A DNA stretch of 6,046 nt from Desulfobacterales bacterium (GTDB taxonomy: Bacteria; Desulfobacterota; Desulfobacteria; Desulfobacterales; Desulfosalsimonadaceae): NCBI GenBank assembly GCA_007135795.1, contig SLIE01000465.1:1-6046 (forward strand), in the 5' to 3' direction. The notes beneath the pieces were generated by a model. It searched no databases. It was not told where the DNA came from and saw only the letters and a list, made by a program, of their open reading frames with translations. Position numbers and translations under genes: made by a program. This document shows positions 1 to 5,891 of the stretch, in pieces (positions within the stretch are counted from its first letter, which is position 1; every line of letters begins with the position of its first letter).

Positions 1-1783
1 AGGCGCTTTTTTCACCAGAACCCTCGTTGGTCCAGTCATCGCCATAACCCCAGCCGATATGGAGGCGTGGGCCGCCATCGATTATTTCATCGGTTAGTGT
101 GATGGGATCGCCTGCGGCATCGAGCACCTGCCATCGAACCACGGGGGTGGCATTGTAAACTGCGTCTTCCAAGCCAATCAGTTCAAAGGAGAAATCCTCG
201 CGCTGGGCGCGCAGTGCTTCCAGGCGTGCACTTACCCCATGATAACCATCGGCTGCCTGGTTGAAATCAGCAACTGTACCATCCGGGCCATGACATTCGG
301 AGCAGTTATAGCCGCGAACAGCGCCATGGTCTTCCGTAACGGCGGTGTCAAACGCATAACCGCCTTCACCATGACAGGTGGCACACGTTGACGCGACACC
401 ACCGTCACGGCGGTTCCAGCTCATCCCTCTTGCCGGAATTTCGCCGACATGGCAGGAGGTGCAATTGCTGGTACCGGCCAAGGTCCAGTCCGGGAACGAC
501 ACGTCTTCGTAAAGGTAGGCATCAGCCACGTATCCGTCTATACCGGAGTGGATGCTATGGATCATGGTATTCATGTCGAGGCTGGCCCAGCCATCTATCT
601 CGGCAACGGAATTGCGGGAATCCCAGGTATAGTCATTGTGGCAGTTGAAGCACGTGCTGACAGCCGGTCGCTGCTGGCCGTGCACCTGGTTGCGGGGGAA
701 GCTGAGGCGCTCACCGTGGCAGGTGTTGCACGATGCCTGCATGATCTGGTTGGTGGGCCGGGGTTCGGAGAGCGAGCCTGTAACAACCGTTGCGTTGGCT
801 CCTGATCCGGTCAACTCAAAATCAGCCACCGCGGCAAAACGGACATACCCGGACGGACGGTCCCGTCCGGTAATCGAAACGCGGTAAGTGCCGGCCTCCC
901 ATGTCCCGATTTCGTTTATTTCATTGATTATGCCCTGTACCCATGTCTGGTAAGCGGCATTGTCGTCATACGTTGATGCGGCGATGTCATCGGCCCGTCG
1001 CCAGACCGCACCGCCGCTGAAATCAATGGACTGCAGGGTGCTGGTGTCGTTTCCGTAATCACGGGGCGCGGCCATAAACTCGGTGGTAAATTGCATGCCA
1101 TCATCGACGGCAACGCCGCCGGTCAGGATATCATCATCTTCAAGCCGAAGGTTTCCGCCCCGAATGACCTTGACGCCGTCTCCGTACAAGGGGTCGGTCT
1201 GCAGGCCCCGTTCACGGGTCCTTTGCAGCATGCTCATCCAGGACCCTTCCGACACTTCCTTGGCAAGGGTCAACTCAATGTTCACCTCATCCGGGGCATC
1301 TTCGGCCCTGGCATCTTCAATCACAAAAGTTACCGCGACAATACCTGAGGAAACCTCAACCTCATCGACCCTTGACCCCCAGATACTTGGAGTTCTGTCT
1401 TGCTGGTGTTGGAATCCGGCATGCAATTCATCATTCAGCCCGTCGGGACGACCACCGCCCGGCCTGAAACCGCCGTGGCAGGCAACGCACCCTTCCGGGG
1501 GTTCCTCGCCATGTGCGCTCCCGCCGAACATTTCCCCACCCATATTGTCCATGTGTGCCCGGAGGCTGACATTCGACAAAATGCCCACATTGTCATGCTG
1601 ATGGCAGGAATAGCAAAGCGATGAATTCGGGGAATCGACGCCTCTTGCAAGGGCTTCGGGCCCTGGGCCGGGAGGCCCCGGCGGGCCTGTTCGCCCCCTG
1701 TCCCCCTCGCACCCGAATTGAATCAGCAGACCTCCCAACAGACAAACAGCAAGTAATCCGAGAAAATGACTTTTCTTTTTCAT
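1..1783 (-). CDS. OmcA/MtrC-family multiheme c-type cytochrome lipoprotein, partial (3' end beyond window)
   Basis: Predicted cell-surface cytochrome that would receive electrons from the conduit and reduce extracellular acceptors. The frame is open from an ATG at 1783 to the window edge (594 residues), with AAGGAGG at 1790-1796, 6 nt upstream. Residues 1-24 form a lipoprotein-type signal (KKK, then a hydrophobic run, then QFGC with Cys25 as likely lipidation site). A collagen-like GPPGPPGPGP stretch follows at 33-42. Heme motifs begin at C57, C99, C352, C378, C441, C467 and C494. Residues about 135-335 are heme-free and beta-rich. Residues 352-498 form a five-heme module with the family pattern CNTCHGERL, FNCHND, MIHSIHSG, FPDW, CTSCH, CATCH, CSECH. 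A second heme-free domain starts near 528. By analogy with MtrC/OmcA (beta, pentaheme, beta, pentaheme), a second pentaheme domain should lie outside the window. Two hemes before the first beta domain are unusual. Family call is firm; exact acceptor is unknown. Confidence 0.9.
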   Translation of the reverse strand, partial: MKKKSHFLGLLAVCLLGGLLIQFGCEGDRGRTGPPGPPGPGPEALARGVDSPNSSLCYSCHQHDNVGILSNVSLRAHMDNMGGEMFGGSAHGEEPPEGCVACHGGFRPGGGRPDGLNDELHAGFQHQQDRTPSIWGSRVDEVEVSSGIVAVTFVIEDARAEDAPDEVNIELTLAKEVSEGSWMSMLQRTRERGLQTDPLYGDGVKVIRGGNLRLEDDDILTGGVAVDDGMQFTTEFMAAPRDYGNDTSTLQSIDFSGGAVWRRADDIAASTYDDNAAYQTWVQGIINEINEIGTWEAGTYRVSITGRDRPSGYVRFAAVADFELTGSGANATVVTGSLSEPRPTNQIMQASCNTCHGERLSFPRNQVHGQQRPAVSTCFNCHNDYTWDSRNSVAEIDGWASLDMNTMIHSIHSGIDGYVADAYLYEDVSFPDWTLAGTSNCTSCHVGEIPARGMSWNRRDGGVASTCATCHGEGGYAFDTAVTEDHGAVRGYNCSECHGPDGTVADFNQAADGYHGVSARLEALRAQREDFSFELIGLEDAVYNATPVVRWQVLDAAGDPITLTDEIIDGGPRLHIGWGYGDDWTNEGSGEKSA

Positions 1784-1887
1784 CCACTACCTCCTTACCG
1801 GGGCACTCTGGTTATTGTGCGGTTAATCATTAAATCAGTAGTTATACGCCTCTCTCTGAATTGATGATAGTTGCCGAGAATTGAGCC

Positions 1888-1919
1888 CCGGCTGGAGACG
1901 TCTCGATGTAAATGGCCGG
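1888..1919 (-). promoter_or_regulatory. Possible hairpin in the gap between the octaheme and OmcA/MtrC-like genes
   Basis: On the minus strand, CCGGC (1919-1915) can pair with GCCGG (1892-1888). Between them is a perfect 10-bp palindrome, GAGACGTCTC (1895-1904). The structure starts 3 nt past the TGA of the octaheme gene, in a 138-nt gap that is the longest in the cluster. No T-run follows, so it is not a standard intrinsic terminator. It could be an mRNA processing or stabilising structure, or a protein-binding palindrome. Function is unproven. Confidence 0.3.
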
Positions 1920-1921
1920 TA

Positions 1922-3088
1922 TCAATCAATCCACCCCATTGCAGCCGAATGGGGATCATGGCATACAGTGCAGGAATTCGGTGCTCCTGGGTCAAGCCCG
2001 TCCCCGCCAAGGTAATAGCCCGTGATAAACTCTTGGCTTATGCTGCCGTCCGCGTTCATCCAGGGGAACCACCCTGCAAAATGGGAGTTGGAGATAATGG
2101 CAGACATACTGCCAAACGGGTTGGCGACCGGGTGGTGATATTCGAGCCGGCCGGTGTTGGCGGGATCGTCCCAATCGAATCCGACTTCACCGCCATAAAT
2201 GTCGGGGTTCAGGAAATACGGTATCGTCGCCTCGGGATCGTAGTCAACAAAGACTTGGTGACAGCTGGTGCAGGTGTTGAATTCGCGGCTGTAGATCACT
2301 TCTCCGCTCACAATATCCTCGGTTACGGGTGCTCGTAACTCACCGCTGTGGGGCCTGTGACAAGTCCGGCAACTGATAGGGCTGACCTCATCGGCGCTGT
2401 ATGCCGGACGATCGGCTGCGAACTCCCGCAGCTCGGCATAACCGGGGTCACTGCGTTGCGCATTTCCGTCAAAGTTATGAGCGCTTGAATATTGAATAAA
2501 CCCTTCATTGGTATGGCACATGGCACAGTGGACATTTATCGTTTCACGACCTTCCATCGAAGGATTTCGGGCGTGTTTGCTTTCAAAGTAATTCTCAGCG
2601 ATATGGGTGGAACGGTGAATGTCGTCGTCGGGCACATCTTCGTCATGACAGCTGACACAGGTATCCACCCCTGGAATGGGCTGGGGAAGTGGGCCCATGC
2701 CGAAGTGGAATCCGCCGGCACCGTGGCATGCTTCACAGCTTACTATCGGGCGAACCGGGCCGTGATCGCCGGTCAGGGTCCACCCCCGGCCCTCGCGATC
2801 CGGATCGGTCAGACTCCAGCGATCGTGACAGGCTTCGCAGGACGCATCGGGCAATGGATAGCTGGGATTGAAAGTCAGTGTCTCCACATCCAGATTGCCG
2901 TGGGCTTTCAGCCACTCACGCTTCTGATCCTCATGGCAACTGAGGCAATTGATGTCACCAATATACCCGGGGTCGACCTCGGGTTCGCCGGGGACGGTGC
3001 CGACGCTTCTACCGGAATCACTGCCGCAACCGGTCAGGACGGCTAGGGCAATCACTATTGCAGACATAAAGACTTTCGTGTATTTCAT
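1922..3088 (-). CDS. Octaheme c-type cytochrome lipoprotein
   Basis: Secreted electron-transfer protein of 388 residues. The signal is MKYTKVFMSAIVIALAVLTGC: a basic start, a hydrophobic core and a textbook LTGC lipobox with Cys21 as the lipidation site, so it is likely membrane-anchored, plausibly in the outer membrane. Eight CXXCH motifs start at C48, C84, C118, C144, C188, C240, C273 and C373. Thirteen further histidines lie outside the motifs (for example H63, H109, H128, H158, H162, H172), enough for bis-His ligation of all eight hemes. Hemes 1-7 are spaced 26-52 residues apart, but 95 heme-free residues (278-372), rich in aromatic residues and carrying an HH pair at 318-319, separate hemes 7 and 8. 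The start is set by AAGGAG at 3096-3101, 7 nt before the ATG. It sits between the decaheme and OmcA/MtrC-like genes, which suggests a bridging or accessory surface role. I do not recognise a named family. Confidence 0.9.
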   Translation of the reverse strand: MKYTKVFMSAIVIALAVLTGCGSDSGRSVGTVPGEPEVDPGYIGDINCLSCHEDQKREWLKAHGNLDVETLTFNPSYPLPDASCEACHDRWSLTDPDREGRGWTLTGDHGPVRPIVSCEACHGAGGFHFGMGPLPQPIPGVDTCVSCHDEDVPDDDIHRSTHIAENYFESKHARNPSMEGRETINVHCAMCHTNEGFIQYSSAHNFDGNAQRSDPGYAELREFAADRPAYSADEVSPISCRTCHRPHSGELRAPVTEDIVSGEVIYSREFNTCTSCHQVFVDYDPEATIPYFLNPDIYGGEVGFDWDDPANTGRLEYHHPVANPFGSMSAIISNSHFAGWFPWMNADGSISQEFITGYYLGGDGLDPGAPNSCTVCHDPHSAAMGWID

Positions 3089-3141
3089 GTCGCCTCTCCT
3101 TATTGCATACTAAAAACTGATATGGCGTCCGATTTGCCGAA

Positions 3142-4053
3142 TCAGTGGCATTTAGCGCAGGTTCTGCCTTTGCTGGCGCTGTCCAGGCGGTTGCTCATGC
3201 CGCTCCATCCTTTGGGATGGGGGTTGACACCCAAGCCGGTACGGGCGCTGTGGCACTTGATGCAGACATCTCCCGTGGGGTGACAGGCCTGGCAGGTGGT
3301 CAGGTTTTTGCGGGCTTCAATGCCGTGATCGCGGGACCAGCGGTCAGTGGGAATCACAATGGAATTGTTTTCATCCCGGTGGCAGGATTGGCACTGGGTT
3401 TCATCAAATGCTTCATGTATTTGCGCGGTGTCACGATCGAATATCACGGCAAGATCGCTCCAGGCACGACGGTGAGAATACAGGACCAGTTCATTGCGGT
3501 TAAAGTCGTTGTGGCAGTCACTGCAGAAACGCTCCTCAGTATGGCAGGTGACACACAGGCGCGGGTCGGTGCGGGCGGCCAGGGGGTGCGTTACGTAAAA
3601 GTCCGAAGTATGCACGTTATGGATGTTGTCACCGAAAGGACCGAACTCACTGTCTTTACGTGTGGGGGTGTGACACTGATAACAGGTGGTCGTTCGCGGG
3701 TTCCGATTCTGCTTTGCCTGATCAGTGTATTCCTGGTGACAATCCATGCAATGCCGGACATCGCTTTTGACATAGGTGCCATGGTTCAGGGCCCAGGCGG
3801 GACCGTGGGTTTTTTTGCCGGGATAGGTGACATCGTCGATGAATTCCTGAAGATGACAGACGAGGCAGGTATCCGGTTCCGGTGTGATCTGCTGCAAGTT
3901 GTCACCATGGCAGACCTCACACTCAAAGCCCATATACTCGGGGTGCAGGTCGTGGTTGAACATAATGGTGGTGAACTGTGCAACGGCAATTGACAGTCCC
4001 GCCAGCAGAATACAGGCAATCAAAATGACTGTGATGCAATTCTGTCGGTTCAT
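3142..4053 (-). CDS. Secreted decaheme c-type cytochrome, MtrA-like in size and heme count
   Basis: Likely the periplasm-facing electron wire that sits in or against the barrel encoded just upstream. It has 303 residues. The signal peptide is MNRQNC plus a hydrophobic run ending AVA, with probable cleavage before Gln26. An LIAC sequence at 11-14 resembles a lipobox, but the hydrophobic run continues for 11 residues beyond it, so ordinary cleavage is favoured. Ten CXXCH motifs start at C45, C63, C102, C124, C167, C177, C221, C254, C264 and C299; the last ends the protein. Twelve non-motif histidines (H34, H37, H83, H91, H101, H145, H148, H156, H194, H213, H243, H279) suffice for ten bis-His hemes. 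MtrA/PioA/DmsE proteins also carry ten hemes in about 300 mature residues, but sequence membership in that family is not shown here. AAGGAG at 4062-4067 lies 8 nt before the ATG. The 18-nt gap to the barrel gene implies co-transcription. Confidence 0.9.
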   Translation of the reverse strand: MNRQNCITVILIACILLAGLSIAVAQFTTIMFNHDLHPEYMGFECEVCHGDNLQQITPEPDTCLVCHLQEFIDDVTYPGKKTHGPAWALNHGTYVKSDVRHCMDCHQEYTDQAKQNRNPRTTTCYQCHTPTRKDSEFGPFGDNIHNVHTSDFYVTHPLAARTDPRLCVTCHTEERFCSDCHNDFNRNELVLYSHRRAWSDLAVIFDRDTAQIHEAFDETQCQSCHRDENNSIVIPTDRWSRDHGIEARKNLTTCQACHPTGDVCIKCHSARTGLGVNPHPKGWSGMSNRLDSASKGRTCAKCH

Positions 4054-4071
4054 CGAGTTTGCTCCTTGTAC

Positions 4072-5307
4072 CTAAAAATGGTAATTAAAGCGAACGTTGC
4101 CATAGTAATACTCGTTCCAGCGATCGCTTTCGATTCTTGAGATACGGGCTTCCAGGGAGGTTCGTCGGGTGAAATACGTGGTTGCGTCAATCCAGATCCG
4201 GTGGGTGGTTTCTTCGTAACGGCCTTCAATCGAGGTTTCCTGGCCGTCAAAGACCACCAGGCGTCGTTCCAGAACGTCGATGCTGGCGCCGCCACCAACC
4301 TGGAAGCGATGGCTCAACAGGTAAGCGACCCGGGCACGGATACCGTACAGGTCCTGACCTTCATCATGGACCCGCAAAACACCCGAGAAAGATCCGGAGA
4401 ACTGATCAGTACGAATTTTCTCGACACCGGCTTCCATCACGTTGGCGTTGGCGACTTCCTCGTATATTTCGTGGGTGAAGCGCCCAAAGGCAAACATGCC
4501 GGTGCCGAGGCGATAGTTGAGCTGCCCCATGATTTCCTGGTACTCGGCAACGGCAAAGACGGAGTAGATGGATGTGGCGGAAAATACCGGCTTGGAGTAG
4601 AGGTATTCAACCCGAACCTGCCAGTCAGGGTTTCGGTGATAGTTCACACCCGCCAGAAGGTAACTCATGGTGTCGGAGAGATAGTTGAACTGGTATTCGC
4701 CGTATGCCTCGAAGTAAATACCGTGGTCGTAGAAAGCGTCCAAACCGATCAATTGATGAGTTGTGGCGTTGGCCTCCCACTTTTGGATGAAGGAAAGGCC
4801 TAGTTTCAGGTTGTTATCCGCCAGAATCCAGCCCGCTACCTTGCCGCCGGCCACGAGGTCATTTCTGTGGTAACTTTCGTAATACCTGACGTCACCTCCG
4901 CCAAATATCGAGGCGGTGTAGGGCCCGCCAGCGTTATAGTCCAGGGTGAGGCCATCCATAAGGGCTGAACCGGCCGTGGTGAAAACCAGGTGACGACCCA
5001 GTTTGACGTTAAACATGTCGTTTATGCCCCGTTTTTCCGCATATGCGTAGAAGAGGCGACTGTCCGCGTCCACCCGGTTATTGAGATCGGTTCCCAATCT
5101 GCCGAAGAAACGGAAATTCACCCCCGAATCCTGGATGTCGCGGGCGTTCAACAGGAGATACTGGTAGGCGGGATAAGCTCTGTTGCCGTCAGGGTCGTCG
5201 TACCACTCCAGCATCGTACTTGATCTGCCGGTTATGGTCGAGGCTGATGCGCTCGCAGTAAGCAGACTAATCAAAGCCGCAGCCCAAAAATATTGCCACA
5301 ACTTCAT
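4072..5307 (-). CDS. Outer-membrane beta-barrel protein, putative porin of a porin-cytochrome conduit
   Basis: Predicted to form the outer-membrane channel that holds the decaheme cytochrome. It has 411 residues. The signal peptide runs MKLWQYFWAAALISLLTASASA with cleavage likely near residue 22-23 (ASA before S). The mature part has alternating polar and aromatic segments throughout, high Tyr/Phe/Asn/Gly content, and a C-terminal FNYHF whose last residue is Phe, the signal recognised by the barrel assembly machinery. There are no cysteines and no heme motifs. It is far shorter than Shewanella MtrB (about 700 residues) and closer to the compact porins of Geobacter-type conduits. A strong AGGAGG at 5312-5317 lies 4 nt before the ATG. 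It is first in the cluster, so its upstream spacer should hold the main promoter. The porin role comes from its neighbours; as a stand-alone sequence it could be any medium-sized outer-membrane barrel. Confidence 0.8.
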   Translation of the reverse strand: MKLWQYFWAAALISLLTASASASTITGRSSTMLEWYDDPDGNRAYPAYQYLLLNARDIQDSGVNFRFFGRLGTDLNNRVDADSRLFYAYAEKRGINDMFNVKLGRHLVFTTAGSALMDGLTLDYNAGGPYTASIFGGGDVRYYESYHRNDLVAGGKVAGWILADNNLKLGLSFIQKWEANATTHQLIGLDAFYDHGIYFEAYGEYQFNYLSDTMSYLLAGVNYHRNPDWQVRVEYLYSKPVFSATSIYSVFAVAEYQEIMGQLNYRLGTGMFAFGRFTHEIYEEVANANVMEAGVEKIRTDQFSGSFSGVLRVHDEGQDLYGIRARVAYLLSHRFQVGGGASIDVLERRLVVFDGQETSIEGRYEETTHRIWIDATTYFTRRTSLEARISRIESDRWNEYYYGNVRFNYHF

Positions 5308-5411
5308 AGGTCCTCCTCTTAAAAATAAGACGAAACCAAAAGCGGTAACGATGAATACCTGGTGTCATCGGCAAAAATCCTAACCGGAGTTAATGGCTGC
5401 GCAGGTACAAT

Positions 5412-5442
5412 ATTTTAAGAAAAATTAAATCGTGGGTGTCGA
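5412..5442 (-). promoter_or_regulatory. Weak sigma70-type promoter candidate for the cytochrome cluster
   Basis: On the minus strand TCGACA (5442-5437, five of six matches to TTGACA) is followed after 19 nt by TAAAAT (5417-5412, five of six matches to TATAAT), within an AT-rich stretch. Initiation would fall near 5405, giving an untranslated leader of roughly 100 nt before the barrel ATG. The 19-nt spacer is longer than the usual 17, so an activator may be needed. This is by-eye matching in AT-rich DNA and could be chance. Confidence 0.25.
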
Positions 5443-5468
5443 TGAGGTTTTTACGACGCCATCTTGTT

Positions 5469-5489
5469 ATTGAGTTCTTGGATTGAGTT
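5469..5489. repeat. Direct repeat ATTGAGTT x2, possible operator half-sites
   Basis: ATTGAGTT occurs at 5469-5476 and again at 5482-5489, a period of 13 bp, read as AACTCAAT twice on the coding strand. The pair lies about 27 bp upstream of the candidate -35 element of the cytochrome cluster, a usual place for an activator to bind. Regulatory function is inferred from position only. Confidence 0.35.
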
Positions 5490-5735
5490 TCGAGGATCCG
5501 CAACGAAAATCCAAAAGGGCTATTCCGGTTAAATTAATCGTATTACTACCGGTTGGTCTTCGCAATCCTGCGAGTAAATTGATTTGTTTGACTATAGAAA
5601 AGAATAATACGGGAGGGGGTGAATATCAAATCGCTCGATTAACTTTTTATAGGGTGGTTAGAATTTCGGGATAGATGTGCAGAAAATTCGGAGGACTTAA
5701 GCGTAGTTGTTAGTAAATGAAAATTGCTCGAGATG

Positions 5736-5756
5736 AAGTGCGGACTATTCCGCCTT
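5736..5756. other. Short intergenic hairpin
   Basis: GCGGA (5740-5744) and TCCGC (5749-5753) form a perfect 5-bp stem with a CTAT loop. With one bulged T at 5739 the stem extends through AAG/CTT to eight pairs. Neither strand has a T-run directly after it, so it is not a typical intrinsic terminator. It lies about 136 nt beyond the Sel1 stop codon and could help end or protect that transcript. Confidence 0.35.
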
Positions 5757-5891
5757 GCTTCTGCAAGTATAAAAAAAACCGGCGATCAAGGCATCAGTCA
5801 TGAAAAACACTGTTAAAGCTCTCATTAAAGCAGTTCTGCCAAGACAGCCGGGATCGATAGTGCGTACAGATTTTTATGTTATAGGCAACAC

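Larger units (their letters stand above)
5308..5891. other. AT-rich intergenic region upstream of the cytochrome cluster
   Basis: These 584 bases separate the end of a Sel1-repeat gene from the barrel gene. They are visibly richer in A and T than the flanking genes, and no reading frame here has a credible start, ribosome site and protein-like composition. Items of possible note are a weak promoter candidate (5412-5442), an 8-bp direct repeat (5469-5489), a short hairpin (5736-5756) and, on the minus strand, a run of eight T (5778-5771) about 115 nt past the Sel1 stop. A GCCGG arm (minus strand, 5783-5779) precedes that T-run, and its only partner is CCGGC 63 nt upstream (5851-5847), so a terminator there is doubtful. 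Confidence 0.6.

Noticed and set aside
1083..1601. Plus-strand open frame (172 codons) opposite the OmcA/MtrC-like gene
   Set aside because: Low-complexity Ser/Pro-rich translation, antisense to a recognisable family member.
2492..3046. Plus-strand open frame (184 codons) opposite the octaheme gene
   Set aside because: Antisense shadow with no supporting start signal; the minus-strand frame has eight heme motifs and a lipobox.
3145..3993. Long plus-strand open frame (282 codons) opposite the decaheme gene
   Set aside because: It is the antisense image of a gene dense in TGC and CAC codons, has no ribosome site, and the minus-strand frame has ten heme motifs and a signal peptide.
1..4053. 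Recurrent TGGCA and GTGGCA words on the plus strand resembling a dispersed repeat
   Set aside because: They are the reverse complement of Cys-His codons in the CXXCH motifs; spacing is irregular and no CRISPR-like array or repeat unit is present.
4201..4803. Plus-strand open frame (200 codons) opposite the barrel gene
   Set aside because: Antisense shadow; the minus-strand frame has a signal peptide, a strong ribosome site and a C-terminal Phe barrel signature.
5483..5674. 63-codon plus-strand frame in the intergenic region, TTG start
   Set aside because: No ribosome site, a weak start codon and a composition that looks random; length is expected by chance in this spacer.
5827..5842. Sigma54-like TTGGCAG...TGCTTT on the minus strand
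   Set aside because: Only 7 nt lie between the GG and GC elements where sigma54 sites need 10, and it is over 500 bp from the next gene; the GCAG-TT-CTGC palindrome explains the look.
5771..5851. Possible intrinsic terminator after the Sel1 gene (T8 run on the minus strand with GCCGG arm)
   Set aside because: The only matching arm, CCGGC, is 63 nt away, and no compact stem sits directly before the T-run.
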